A program made the translations under genes and the position numbers. Source: Tetrahymena thermophila SB210 (taxonomy: Eukaryota > Ciliophora > Oligohymenophorea > Hymenostomatida > Tetrahymenidae). From it: 64,000 nucleotides of DNA. Positions 11,075 to 23,698 of the stretch are shown piece by piece (the stretch's first letter is position 1; each line of letters opens with the position of its first letter). Under the pieces are notes generated by a model, which saw only the letters and a list, made by a program, of their open reading frames with translations, was not told the DNA's origin and did not search any database. Location of the stretch: NCBI RefSeq assembly GCF_000189635.1, contig NW_002476157.1:620001-684000 (forward strand), read 5' to 3'.

Positions 11075-14000
11075 TCAGAGTTTCCATGTATCTGCAATTT
11101 TTATATTATCATTAAAAGGTTTTTTATAAATACTTTCAACAATACTAGGACCACATTCTATACATTCTATTGCTAACAACTAATCTAATTCTTCCTAATA
11201 TTTAATTATAAAATATTTAAAAAGCTAATTTGTATAAAAAAATTACTCTATATTTAAGAAGCTCTTTCTAATATTACTCTAGCTATACAGTATTTTCTTC
11301 ATTATCTTCTTCAATAGCATGGCTTGCAACAAAATTTACAAGCTTATTCAGAGGATTATTGAAAAGTCCTATGTCAATATCTTCACTTGAAGCTCCTTAA
11401 TTTAATAAAAAAATATTTGTTTGTAAAAATAGATAGATAAAATAAAATGAATTTACTCTTTCTTGTTGTAAGAGATTCTATGCTTTTTTAAATTTGTTCT
11501 ATTTTTGAATTCAAAGTATTTATTTTTTCTAATTTTATTTGATCGTCATCATTTTTTATCACTTTATAAATCAGGCATGCCTATTTTTTATTTTTTATTT
11601 AAAATCTTTATTAAAAAAATAAATTTAATTTACTTGATGGAACCCATGCTTACAGGGGAATATATAAAATGAATCTGTATATAAAGGTCTATTACACTCT
11701 CTACAAGTTTTATCTTATTTGATAATAACATATTTATTAATTTTATTAAGATCAGATTTAATTTTATCAGCTGCTAGTGAGTAGGCTTTGATTAAAATTC
11801 TGAGTTCCTCAATCTTTTTGTTCTTTTGTTCTAAACCGTTGCAAATCTACTCAGTTACTTTTTGAACATCAACACTCTCAGAAAACAGATCTAAAATTTC
11901 TTCAATCTGAAGAACAGGATATTATTGCAATAAATCTATAACTTCAAAAATATTGTCCTTTTCAAGGTAGTATTTAGCGACTTATAGCATTAGCTTTTTT
12001 TATTCTTTTTAGCTTGAAGGTTAAGTTATATAACTTTAAATAAGATATCCAAGATCATTTTCCAAAGCAACTTTGATAGCTTCGCTGCACATATCCTTTA
12101 ATCTGTATTATAATATAAATGATAATTTAAACTTTTAATTTTGTTCGAGAATTAATAAAACCAAGTTTATCTAACATTTAAAATTTCATTTAAAAAAATA
12201 TTTTCATCTATTTTAATTCAAAAATACAAAAATTAAATAAAAGCAAATTTGTTTTAAAAAAAATATTAAAAGACTTACCCATATAATTTAACAAGTATGA
12301 TATGGAAATCGTAAGATTTGGCAATAGTAAATGCAAATTCAAAACTAAAGTTAAATCTTTCTTGTTCCTTTTTGACCTGTTCTTATTCAGTAAAGTACTC
12401 ATCTAACTCAAATTCTTAATCTAGTTAGGACAAGAAAAGAATAAGCATATTATGAATAATTTTGTCATCACACTTATTGTCGCTAATGAGACCTTTTATA
12501 TACTCAATTACATGTCTTTTTTTAGATGGAGGAGTATCAATTAAACTTCTTATAAGCTTAATTTCTCTAGTGTCTTGTATTTAAGACTATTATCTTTTAT
12601 TAATTTTGCTTTCTTTTCTATAAGGTTTTATTGAGTAGTCCTTAATTTTTTCAATGAATTTTTCTGTTTCTTTCTAAATAAGGAGATGAGAATACTATTT
12701 AGATATAAATAATATTATTTTAAAGATTTGAATTAGAATAATTTATTACTTTGACTAATAAATCATTTCTATATCTTTCTTTTTCTCTAGGAATAGACTC
12801 TAAATCTAAAAGTACCTAATCAAATTTATCTTCATTAATGTCATTCTTGATAATGACCTCAAAGGATTACTTTTTTCTAGCATATTCGAAGCAATCTTTC
12901 AATCTACCATGAGTTTACAAAATTTAGTAAATTGTATTTTCGTCTAATTCTCTATCATGTATATACTGTTCTAAAAGTTATTTCAAGCTATCTTTTAAGC
13001 TCTGTATTTTTTAGCTAATTAACTCCAGGCAGTATCTCTTATCCTGCTCGTTTTTAAACTTTGAGATAGGATACTACTAATAATCTAATCAAATTGAAAA
13101 TATCTTAAAAAATAATCGAATTTTTATTAAATTATTTACATTAGTATCTAACTTCTTAAGCATTAATTTTCTCTGCTTTTATTTCAATTAGCCAATAAAT
13201 TAGAATATGCTTTTAAGTCTTTACATCTTATCTTAAATTTTTAAGCCATAATGTGAGGTATTCTAGATAATTAAAAGTGATATTAAAAGATATAACAAAT
13301 TACCTAAAATTAAAAAAATACCTTCAAGACCATCTCTTGCAGCTAAATCTCCTTATAACTGCTTATTTAAAAATTTAATTGTTATCTCTTCGAAATTTCT
13401 GTTTGTTTCAAAGTAAAGTTATGCTGCTTTCATATAATCTTTTTACAAAAACTATTGATCTCCATACAATCCAGCTAGCTATAAAAATTATTAAAAAGAC
13501 AATTAATATGTTTTTCTTGTTAAAAAAAGTACATAAGCTATATCTTCTTTTGTCACATCTGCTTTTTTAGCACTTTCGAAAGCTAGATTGAATTATTTTT
13601 TTTCTAAATAAAGCTTCCAGCCATCCTTTTAAATTAAAACAAAATGTATTGAAATAATTAAAATACTAAGCTTTATTACTTTTTCTTCATTTTAAATACT
13701 AAGGTATTTGATATCTTTGCTCGAATATATCCATATAATTTTATTAAAGCTATCATATTACATACCATAAACTACACCCATGCTTTTGAGGTCATAAGAA
13801 GTTACTATTCTCTCGTTAATTCTAGACATAATTGTAAGATTATCATAAAAGAGTAAAATATAATGAAATTCCGTCAACAAAATGTCTATAGGCATTTCAT
13901 CTACAGACTTTGGGTCTACTTTAGAACCTCTAAATTCATACTATTTAGCATAAGAAAGTTTTTGTAAATCTCTTAAAAAGGTATCTTTGTATTACTCGTA

Positions 14001-15849
14001 ACAAGTTGGAATCTAATATTTTAAATAATTCATTTTTATAAATATTTTAAAATTAAAAACTCATTAGAAAAATAAAATACAATTTAACATAAAATAATGG
14101 CAAAAAGTTAAAGAATTAAATGCTCTTACCAATTGATTAAACAAGCCATATTCATTGACCCATAAAACAGAATGAGGGATTTTCTTTTTATCTTGACCCT
14201 CAACAACACTGCATACACTAAGTAAAGAATTTGGGGAAATTCTAAAATCGTTATTAAAACTAGTGTCATTCACATTAAAGCTAACTCTGTTTTAATAGTC
14301 ATACAATTTAAAATTTTAAAGATGAATGACAATATCTTTTTCTGAAAAGGCGTATACAGAGGAGTTTGTAGAAACAAAGACAAGAAACTTTTTATCTTTT
14401 CTATTATCACTATATATTTTTAGATATTTAATAGCATTAATAGCTTTAGAAGAACTTGAACTATGCAGCTCCAAAGCCATGAAGGGTATTGTCTCTTCTA
14501 TCTATTCTTAATCTAAGCACTTTATACTATAAATGTAAAGTACACCTTTAGAAGTACCTAAGATAAAACTCTATCATAATTTTTTAAAAATAAAATAAAT
14601 TGTAAACTTCATAGTGATTGTTTTAAATATAAACATTTTAGATCAATTTCTTTTTTAATTTAATTTTCTAATCTAATTTATTATTTTTAATACTATGATT
14701 TTGATTATTTAAAAACACTCTATTATTAACAAAAACATTTATAATGAATGTTTCATTAAACTTAATATTAAACTAGAATATAATATTCCACTAAGTATAT
14801 ATAGCTTCCAAAAATTTTTAAATTTATTTATATTTTTATATCGTCCTATTAAATATTTATGCCTAAGACTTAAACTGTAAACTTGTATAAATAGTAAGAA
14901 TTTTATCAATACATTTTTTTGATAAATAAACTTTTAATTTTTAAAAAAAATTTTGATTTACTTTTGTTTTATGTTCTATACTATCTGCTTTTTATTCTGC
15001 TTATGAGTCTTCCCATCCAATAGATGTAATGATATACTCTTCTCCTCTTACATTTTTAAGCAGCTTCATCTGGTTTTCATGATGGTAATTAATATAGAAA
15101 GAAAATCCTTGATTGCTACATGCTATTAAATGATAACCTATTTTAATTTATATAACAATATTCTTTTTATTTGAACTCACGTTTTATATTTTGAACTTTA
15201 AAATCATTCTCAGATGTTAAATATTATCCGAAGATTAAAAAAATGTTCTGCTATTTCATTTTATTGTTTATTTTTATTTATCAAATATTCAACTTTCATT
15301 TTTAAATTACCAAAAGGGTCAAGATAAATTCTATCTATGATTACTGGCTAAGCACCATCTGTAATATTCAACATCTATCCAACACCTTATACTACATAAC
15401 CAACTCCATATCCAACTCCTTAGACTACTGTCCCTACTCCATTAAAGACATTGCTGAATAAATTAGTGATTAGATTTCCTTAATTTTGTTGTGCTTATTG
15501 CTATTATTGCTACTAAACTGGTTACTCTATTCTATCAGGAATCTCCAATTTCTACCAACCTTTTTTTTTAGTCATTCTATATATTTTATTGCTCGCGGTC
15601 AATACAGCTATTTGGTTAAGACTCACAGCCAATTATTTTATTTATTCACTGCGAAATAACTCAGAAGGTAAATCATAGTTCTTTAAATCTCCAAAAATCT
15701 ATTCAGTTTAATAAATTTTTGATTGAAATCCCTTCACATCCTATTACTATATTAAAAACAAATAACTAATTATCCATATTATTCATCTAACTATTAAAGT
15801 TTATCACGCTATAGTAAGGGCTATAATCACTAGGTATGCTTTAATTCAT
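11075..15849 (-). CDS. VPS18: Vps18 (Pep3/Deep orange), class C Vps subunit, 14 exons
   Basis: Core subunit of the HOPS and CORVET tethering complexes that act in fusion at endosomes, vacuoles and lysosome-related organelles. Exons (high to low): 15849-15808 (uncertain), 15740-15311, 15137-14962, 14570-14130, 14012-13680, 13625-13533, 13478-13322, 13262-13140, 13084-12750, 12694-12279, 12102-11634, 11580-11457, 11395-11247, 11194-11075; about 1,135 residues. The N-terminal propeller has the Vps18 hallmarks IDRIYLDPFG|GYHLIACS, YIITSIGWED, ILGTSKGVLYIY and ILLTEFHYILLFYDN. A clathrin-heavy-chain-like helical region follows (FEEITIKFL, LTLWLKNL, YQILQTHGRLKDC). The C-terminal RING starts CRECNRPLYTDSFYIFPCKHGFHQAC across an exon join and ends ECIECG. 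The first exon is the weakest part: it needs a GTGATA donor. All other junctions keep phase. Confidence 0.92.
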
Positions 15850-16416
15850 AGATCCTTGATTGCTTGCTTACTTGCTTAATAATTAAACTATTCACTGAAT
15901 TTGCTTGAATAAATTTAGTAAATTTCAATAATTAATTAGTATGTGCTGCTTAATTATATTTAATATATCTGAAATGCTTTGTTAGTTTTTTTAAAAATTA
16001 AATATAAAGAATTTAGTGAATTTAGATATAATTTCTATGATCATTATCAATAAAACTAAAATTTATATAAATATTTTAAATATTTCACTTAATTTATTTA
16101 GAACAATTTAATTTGTTAAAAATCTATTACAATTTTTAAATATATTTTTATTAAAATTAATAATATTTTGTAAATAAAAAATAAATACGGAAGATACTTC
16201 TTTCTTTATAAAAACTCATTAAAAGGTATTTTCATTTACAATTTAAAATAGCATCAATTAATTAATATCTAATTAATTAGCTAATTATTTAGAATCTTAG
16301 AAATATTTAGGAAACAAAAAAATAGATTCTTCTATTTTTGATAATATTTAATTAACTCTTGAAGTAAAAAAGCATCTCATCAGCAATTTTTATCATTAAC
16401 TCGCGCATACAAAAAA
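15850..16416. promoter_or_regulatory. Divergent intergenic region upstream of VPS18
   Basis: 567 bases between the minus-strand Vps18 start and a plus-strand small gene. Both promoters are expected here on orientation alone. No motif recognised; includes an attaattaat-type run near 16256-16285. Confidence 0.45.
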
Positions 16417-17021
16417 ATGGATATCATAAATATATCAGTCAACAAAAAATTAGCTAAAGACAAAGACTTTTAGTTTTTAGTATTGAACATGCTTATTATT
16501 AGGAGATTGATGAATCTTGATGTAAAATATAAAAAATTATTTAATACAATCAAATGAAATTACTATAAAATGAAATAATAATCAGAATGATATAACTCAA
16601 AAATATATACAATGCTATTAAACTCCTAGAGGTGAGAGAGAGTCAACAGATAAGTATGTAGCTAATGTAGAAAAATGTTTATTAAGTCATAAAAAATAGT
16701 TTGATTTTACTCAAAGTAAAATGGAAGAAGTAATTAAAAACATTGAATAAGCTAAGGTAAATTAAAAAAATAATATTTTTAAAGTATAAAGTAAATAACA
16801 ATGATTCTACTTAATAAATTTAATTAATAATATTCCTTGTATCATTAACTAATTAAATTTAATAAAAGGATAATTATAGATCCAGAGATATTAACTGCTT
16901 CAATCTTGTTGGTGAAAGTGAGCTTAAAAATTGCAAAGAAGTAGAAAAAAGAAACTATTTGCTTAAGATCAAATCTATTTATGAATCAGTCCCAGAGTTA
17001 AATAGCATAAACAAGCTATGA
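16417..17021 (+). CDS. Small hypothetical protein, 3 exons
   Basis: Exons 16417-16521, 16586-16756 and 16869-17021 give 142 residues. Donors are GTAAAA and GTAAAT, acceptors CAG and AAAG, and phases agree (35, 57 and 51 codons). The protein is basic and helical, with four widely spaced cysteines (IQCYQ, EKCLL, NCFNL, KNCKE). The spacing fits neither the CX3C small-Tim nor the CX9C CHCH pattern, so I assign no family. The last exon ends with a compact hydrophilic helix and TGA. Support comes from the three phase-consistent exons and from non-repetitive composition. Confidence 0.55.
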
Positions 17022-17493
17022 TTTTTATAAATTATTTTTAAAATTAAAACTTTATGTTATTTTTTACAATATTTATTAAACAAATTATTCTCAACCACCT
17101 CTAAAAAAATAAATTTTAATTGGTAAAAGACTTTATGTATTTTGAAAAATGTATTTATTAGATTTTAAGAATAATTCAGACTTTTAAAAAACTCACCTAA
17201 TTTCCTAGAAATCATTAAATTCTAATAATACTTTATCTTTCTTTCATCTCATTTCCCTTTAATCTTATAATGAAATTATTTAAAATAATTAATTTAAAAA
17301 GAAAACGAGAATGAAATATTATCTTTTTTTATAATTTTATATTTAAAGTAGTGATCAAATATTGATCAGATAAAAAATAAATATTTTTTTCAACTCATTT
17401 AAGTCCATTCAATTAAAAAAATAAATACTAATATTAAATAATAAAAAAAACATTATTTGAAAATAAACAAATTAGATATATATTTATAGCTTA
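17022..17493. other. Intergenic
   Basis: 472 bases between two plus-strand genes. Polypyrimidine/poly-A rich; no gene seen. Confidence 0.6.
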
Positions 17494-18150
17494 ATGAGTG
17501 AGGCATAATCCTCTAAAATAAAAACAATAAAGACTCTTAAAACAAAAGAAATTTCAGCAAACAAGGAGGAGAAAAAAGAAAAATCACCATCTCCAAATAG
17601 AGAGAGTTAAAATTTAGATAATTATGATGAAGATGATGAAGAATATGTGGATGCTTCTTAATTAGCAGAAAAAAAGGTATTAAAAAGAAGGATAAAACCT
17701 TAAGCAGACCGTCTGTACCCAAAAGAATAGAATGCATATGATTACTAAAGCAGCGCTGGAGAATACTATCATGTAAATATGGAAGTAGCAATAAATTATG
17801 TCCTAATGAAAGGAAAAAACTTAAAAGATAAAATAGAAGAATAGAACATATCTCCTTAATTTATTTAAGATAACATAGTTTAAAATAAACATTTCAACAT
17901 AAGCTATAATTCATTTTTACAAAAACTCATCAATAAAAAAGTTCTTCATCCTGAATTTAAAAACGTTAAGCCCAAAACTTTAGAAAAATTAGAGCAGTTT
18001 TTTATAGAAAGGATAGAAAGGTGTCTTGAAAGTCTTAGAATTCACAACGCATACCATGAAAAAGCAAGAGAAATATAAAATGAATTCGATAAAAGAATAG
18101 AAGAGCTATAAAATAAAATTAAGCAAAAAAATAAGATAAATATTGATTGA
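17494..18150 (+). CDS. Hypothetical acidic/basic protein with C-terminal coiled coil
   Basis: Single exon, 218 residues, ATG 17494 to TGA 18148-18150. The N-terminus is Lys/Ser-rich, followed by a short acidic run (NYDEDDEEYVD) and a basic stretch (KKVLKRRIKPQADR). The C-terminal 90 residues form amphipathic helix and likely coiled coil (TLEKLEQFFIERIERCLESL, EFDKRIEELQNKIKQK). There is no signal peptide and no membrane segment. I recognise no family. The composition, with periodic Leu/Ile and charged residues, is clearly protein-like. Confidence 0.75.
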
Positions 18151-19140
18151 TTGAACTAAGCAACTTTTTTCTACTTAAAGATATTATAAATCTATGATTA
18201 TCTTTATTTAAAAACATATTTTATATTATCAAATGTAGTTATAAATGATAAAAATATTTATTTTAATTAACTTATATTTTTTAAATATTAAATTTAAAGT
18301 AAATTTAATCAAACAGGATATATATTACAAATAATTTTTAGATTTTCAAAAGCTATCAATAGTTATTCTTTTATTTAAAGATAATTGTTTTATTTTTGAT
18401 AAAATAATAAAAGTATTTATACTAATATTACCTATTTGCATTCACAATAATTTACATAATGAAATTAAATTAAAGTTTTTATTTATAAGGAAATAATTTG
18501 TAGTTATTAAATTATTATTATTTTTTTAATTTTCATTGCTGTATTTAGAATTTAAATTCACAATCGTTATTTATAATTTTAGTTAGCCTTTAATTAATTC
18601 TTTATTATGAGTTATAATTAAATAAAAAAGAAATATTTAATTGTTGATTTTTCTATTTTCAAATTAATAATATAAATATGGAAGATATAAATAATATTAT
18701 TTATTTGATAAATTTTTTATAAGCATTTTGATAATAAATTAGGATATTTTAAAAATTAAAAGAGCTTTTGTAAGGGCAAAGTTTAATAAATTAAATAAAG
18801 AGCAGATTATTTTTCATTTATTGGAAAAAATTGTTAAAATTAAGCTTTTGCAAAAGTATTTATACTTTTGTTAAGACTATCATAATCAACAAATAAATTA
18901 ATCTGTAAGCAATAATAGTTGGCTTATAAATAAAATAATTAAAACTGTCTCCTCTGCTTGGAAAATAAAGACTACTATATCTTAAAATAAAGCTAATTAA
19001 ATATAGAATATTCCATTTTTGATAATAAAAGGTCTTTATTTTCTGAAAACTAATTGAGCTTCTTACTTCCTAAATTTAAGTATTCTTATTATCCCATTAA
19101 ACTATGTGCTCTATTTAAAATTTTTCTACTAAATCATATG

Positions 19141-19215
19141 ATAAATATTACCATCATTTTTACTAGTGGAGGTATATTTTTTAAAAAAAATATATATGAT
19201 GGTATTTATTAAATG
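19141..19215. repeat. Imperfect inverted repeat, about 75 bp
   Basis: The left arm ATAAAT(att)ACCATCAT at 19141-19157 pairs with the right arm ATGATGGTATTTAT at about 19197-19210. The interior (tatattttttaaaaaaaatatata) is itself self-complementary, so the whole could fold into one long hairpin. It could be a tiny decayed palindromic element or an RNA structure. Confidence 0.5.
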
Positions 19216-19440
19216 TTTAAGAAACCTATAAAAAAATATTTACTTTTCTACCAAATTTTATATATCCTACTCACAACAAAATAATTATTCGAGAATATTT
19301 ATAAATAAAATAAATTAATTTTCTGAATAAAAATTTTTAATTTTCATAATGATATTTATTTTAAAAGTTTGTTTTAATGGTGCAAAAATGATTAAGAGTT
19401 GAAAATATTTAATTAAAATAGACTTAAATTAATTTTTCAT

Positions 19441-19464
19441 ATCAAATGCTGGTAAGCATTTGAT
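19441..19464. other. Perfect 9-bp hairpin
   Basis: ATCAAATGC, loop TGGTAA, then GCATTTGAT. It lies 200 bases upstream of the aspartic protease start. The stem is more G/C-rich than its surroundings. Role unknown. Confidence 0.5.
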
Positions 19465-19663
19465 GTAGTTTTTATTAGGTTATTAGCTAAATTAATTATT
19501 TTTGATCATTGTCCCTTATTAGTATCTAATCCTATCAGATCTTCTAATTAAGTTGAATAGAGTTGATTTTTAATAAATTGAGAATTAACACAGGAGTAAA
19601 TTGAATAATATTAAATACATTAAAAATTAATCAAATATAGGAGAAATTATATTAAATACTAAA

Positions 19664-21562
19664 ATGATTTTTTAAAATAGAAATTTTCTGCTACTTTTCT
19701 TAGGTTTTCTATCTTTATTTTCTATCATAAGTAAACTCTTTGCTATTATATTTTACTGCGCAAAATTCATTATAAATTATCAGCAATTCCAATTATCATA
19801 TTAAAATAGGCTCTAAAGAAGTTTAACTGATTAAGATTGATTTGGATAAAAATGAAAGAGATAATGAAAAAACTCTCTTATCATAAAGCTCAACTATCAA
19901 TTTGTTAAATTAGGAAAATGTAATATAACTATTATAAATTTATAATGTATTAAATTTAAATTTGAAATTTATTTACAGCTTGCTTATGTTGGATTAGTAT
20001 AAATTGGTACTCCTGCTTAAAATTTTTATGTTATATATGATACAGGTTCTAATGTAATTATTTATTTACTTCAAATCTTTAAAAATATACTCATTATTAT
20101 AATAAATATAAGGATCTTTTTGTTTAATAATATGGTTGTTAAGGGTGTACAGTTACACCTAGTTTAGGCTATACACCAAATGTCTATAAATCTTGGCTAT
20201 CATCTACAAGCAGTGTTTCAACTAATAAAATATAGCTGAGTGTAATAAATCTTTTATTTTTAAAGAATTTAACTAACTACAACTAAAAAATAAATAGTAT
20301 GGATCATTAACTGCATACGGATATAAAGGAAATGAAAGTGTTTGGTTAAATGGGCACGCTGCAACTGCATTTAAAATGATATTTGTTTATCAAGAAGGTA
20401 GTTCATAGTTTGGTAGTAAAAGTGTAATGAATTTACAATTTAATTTTGTTAGAAATTAAATTAGAATAACTAAAATGAAATTTAATTTTTTTTTTTTCCA
20501 AACAGTCAGCTTTTGATGGTATAATGGGTTTGTCTAATGCCTAATCAAATATTAATATATTTGAATAAGGAAAATCGGAAGGAGTTTTAAATGTAATTTT
20601 TTACTTTACAATAGACTAAATAAATTGAAATATATTTCATAATTCAAAGACTTCTCTCTTTGCATTTGATTTAGCAAATAATAAATTTTACTATGATGAT
20701 ATCGATTAAAAATATCTCGATGCTCCATCAGTACCTTGTTCCATGGATGATAGATGGGTAAATTTTTAATTTCTTGAGAAATTATAACAATTTTGATTTT
20801 ATAATTTCTAATAGACATTCACAATTTTAGGCCTTCATATTAATGGATAAGATTATACTGATAGTTTAAGCTCTTAAGATGGCTTAGTTGACTCAGGAAC
20901 ATCTTTGATTTATTTAAGCAATGGTATTGAAATATAAACTAATAATATAATTAAATACTTTTACTATGACATTTTTTTTTAAAAAACTATATCATTTTAA
21001 AAATATTATATTTTAATAAAACTAAAAGGAGTTATATCTGCAATTGTAAATTCAAGTAGTAAATTTTCAAGTAGACTTTAAGGAGCATATAGCTTAGATA
21101 ATTGTGCTGGTTGCTTATGCTAAGAAATCAATTTTCTTCCTGTAATAGAATTTTATTCAAGAGGAGCTTTAATACTGTTACCTCCTTCTTAGTACATGAT
21201 GGTATATTCTTAATACTGTATATTGTCAATTTAAGACAGCTCATAATTCGGATTCAATCTTTTAGGTGATGCTTTTATGAGATAGCTAGTTGTTACATAC
21301 AACAAATAAGATAATGAAATGACTTTCTATGGGTATATTTTAAATAAATATAATTAATAGTATGTTTTATCAATTTAAATTTTAACTTAATAGACCAAAC
21401 AGCTCTTTTATGACTAACAAGAAAACTATACCAACTTTTATAGTTTTAACAGTATTTGCTGCATTAGGAATTTTAGCACTCCTTTTTGTTTCATATAGAG
21501 CTCATAAAGTTAAACAAAGTTTATATTACAATAACTCACCTTTAACTAGGAGATTAATTTGA
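19664..21562 (+). CDS. Membrane-anchored pepsin-family aspartic protease, 10 exons
   Basis: Peptidase family A1. Exons: 19664-19730, 19810-19919, 19979-20053, 20113-20241, 20298-20423, 20506-20592, 20650-20757, 20815-20923, 21029-21332, 21394-21562; 427 residues. A signal peptide (FLLLFLGFLSLFS) is followed by a short propeptide with SKEVQLIKIDLDKN. The first catalytic motif is DTGSN (Asp81) in YVGLVQIGTPAQNFYVIYD; the second is DSGTS (Asp260). SAFDGIMGLS and FNLLGDAFMRQLVVTYN are typical A1 landmarks. After the last protease strand a membrane helix (TFIVLTVFAALGILALLFVSY) and a short basic tail follow. The enzyme is therefore type I and would act in the endomembrane system or at the surface, in contrast to soluble cathepsin D. 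The short flap segment (YGSLTAYGYKG) keeps a tyrosine. All splice phases agree. Confidence 0.9.
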
Positions 21563-21902
21563 TTAAAATGAATAAAAATAATTAATTATCAAAAATGTTT
21601 AATAAATATTTTATTTATTTATTTCTTTGTATTTTTATAACAAAATCTTTTTCAAAAGACTTTGCTTTCAAAACTGTTTTAGTTAAATTCCTTAACCTCA
21701 AATCAAATAGATATTTATTCTTCATTATTAGATATTTAGTTTTGTTGCTTTTATTGTAAAAAGATTTAGATATTCTCTACAAAAAAATTTGAATAAATTA
21801 ATTATTATTAAATTATTGCAAATTATCCAAGAAAAAGATTTTCTTTAGTTTTCAAAAGATATCAAATAGTTTAAAAGTTGTATTGTATTTAGTTTGTTTG
21901 AA
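21563..21902. other. Intergenic
   Basis: 340 bases between two plus-strand genes; A/T-rich, no gene seen. Confidence 0.6.
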
Positions 21903-22520
21903 ATGTCTGCAGAAGATCAACAAAATTTAGATCCTTCCAAGGTAGTCTATGAAACTTACAAGAGTGAAGAATAAATAGGAATAATGATGAAGATGATAGA
22001 AAGCGAATTAAGCGAACCATATTCAATTTTCACATATAGATACTTTTTAAATGGATGGAGAGAATTATCATATCTAGCATTTTATGAAGGTGAAATGATA
22101 GGCGTAGTTATTGGAAATTTAACAAAGCATAAGTCTTAAAGACTTAGAGGTTATGTTGGAATGATTGTCGTTAAAAAATAATTTAGAAGACTTAAATTAG
22201 GCAGAAAATTGGCTTAAATATTTATCGATAAATGCAAAGAATTAGGAGCTGATGAAGTATGCTTAGAAACAGAATGCTGCAATATCGCTGCCCTTAAGTT
22301 ATATTAGAGTCTTGGTTTTGCCAAAGTCAAAAAATTGATGAATTACTATTTAAATGGTAATGATGCCTACAGACTTAAGTTATGGTTCACTGATAAAGTA
22401 GGAAGAGAAGAAATAGAATATAGGTAACAGGAAGTATTAAAAAAGCTTTAGTAGCAGTAAGAAAAAGAAAATTAAGCTGAGAAAGATTAAGAAATAAACT
22501 AAGAAAAGAAAGAATAGTGA
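21903..22520 (+). CDS. NAA30: N-alpha-acetyltransferase 30, NatC catalytic subunit
   Basis: GNAT-fold enzyme that acetylates the N-terminal Met of nascent proteins starting Met-Leu/Ile/Phe, working in the NatC complex on ribosomes. Single exon, 205 residues. The match to Naa30/Mak3 is strong: YSIFTYRYFLNGWRELSYLA near the N-terminus, RGYVGMIVVKKQFRRLKLG (acetyl-CoA loop), ELGADEVCLETECCNIAALK and LYQSLGFAK, then NYYLNGNDAYRLKLWF. About 40 residues of Gln/Glu/Lys-rich tail follow the domain and look disordered. The first ATG of the frame is used and leaves a short leader of about 20 residues before the domain. Naa35 and Naa38 partners are not in the window. Confidence 0.93.
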
Positions 22521-23698
22521 TTAATTAAAATTACTAATATTTATTTAAACATAAAGTTTATATTTAATGTTGTTAAAAGTATATTAAAATTAATAAAATA
22601 TATTATTCTTCAGAGTAATTGTTAAAATTTCATCATGATTAAATAATAAAATTATCACAATAACATTATTTATTCAAATAGACAAACATAAATTTTCATA
22701 ATTTCTTTTTTCAAAACATTCATTTAATTTTATATTTAAAAAAATTTATTTTTATTAAACTTAACCCAATTAATTCTCATCTATTTTTAATTCAATAAAA
22801 TAGATTTAAATTTTTATATTTGTCTAGTTATTATTTTTTTTATATTCTTTAAAAAAAAGTTAGCAACTTATTTATTAATTTTTGTTGCTATATTTAGCTC
22901 AATAGAAAATCTTTTTAATAAGTAATTAAAAAATTCAATTTCATAAAAAACAATTCATTTTTTAAAATGAAGACATACATATATATTACATGTTTTTTCC
23001 ATTTTAATGCACAAGAATTTATAAGATATACTGTGGTTTATTTATTTTTTGCTTTCAAAATATAAATTTTGAGCAGGGGATTTGAATTAAAAGTCCTATC
23101 TTGGAAAATAAAATATTATTTGTTCTGTCATTTTTTTAAAAACTATGGTAAATGTCTGAATTTTAATATCTCCCTCTTAGATTAATAAAGAAATGCATAT
23201 ATTTTTTTGCTTTAAAAAAATTAGTTTTCTAAGGTTAAGGTAAATTAAGAGTTTTAACATATTCAATAAATGTAAAGTTTAAAGAGTAAATTATTACAAA
23301 AGTAATCTAATTTAATATTATTAAAATATAATTAGTCTTAAATATTATGATAAACTAATTTGTTTAATTGTTTTTTTTTTAAATTATAGTTAATGGATGA
23401 TTCATTTTAAGTATTAGAAAAAAATAAAATCTTTACAAAATGTTTTTAAATTTAAAAAATATTAAAAAACATATTCTTATTTTTAACTAATATGATATCT
23501 TGAATTATTATAAACGAAAATGAAATAGGTAAAATTCATAAAATATTACTTTAAAATAGAAAAAAATTAAAAAATACTTTTTAAGTTAAAATTTGTAAAG
23601 ATTTTCTAATTTAAATTGATCTAAACATCTTTCTAAATAAATAAATAGTAATTGATAATTATTTAATTTTAAAATTTATTAAACAGGAAAAATATAAT
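22521..23698. other. Intergenic, no gene seen
   Basis: 1.2 kb of A/T-rich sequence between two plus-strand genes, with no protein-like frame or RNA gene that I can support. Confidence 0.6.

Larger units (their letters stand above)
18151..19663. other. Intergenic with two inverted-repeat structures
   Basis: 1.5 kb without a convincing gene. A frame open for roughly 120 codons around 18700-19050 lacks an ATG and is the length expected by chance when TGA is the only stop. The region holds an imperfect inverted repeat at 19141-19215 and a perfect short hairpin at 19441-19464, both listed separately. Confidence 0.55.

Noticed and set aside
14326-14511. Plus-strand ORF inside the Vps18 locus
   Set aside because: Antisense shadow of Vps18 exon 4, whose own frame matches the family.
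18700-19050. Open plus-strand frame of about 120 codons
   Set aside because: No ATG in frame, no recognisable motif, and such lengths are expected by chance with TGA as the only stop.
20242-20267. 26-nt intron in the aspartic protease
   Set aside because: Using the later acceptor at 20297 gives a normal 56-nt intron and a better flap sequence (QLS|YGSLTAYGY).
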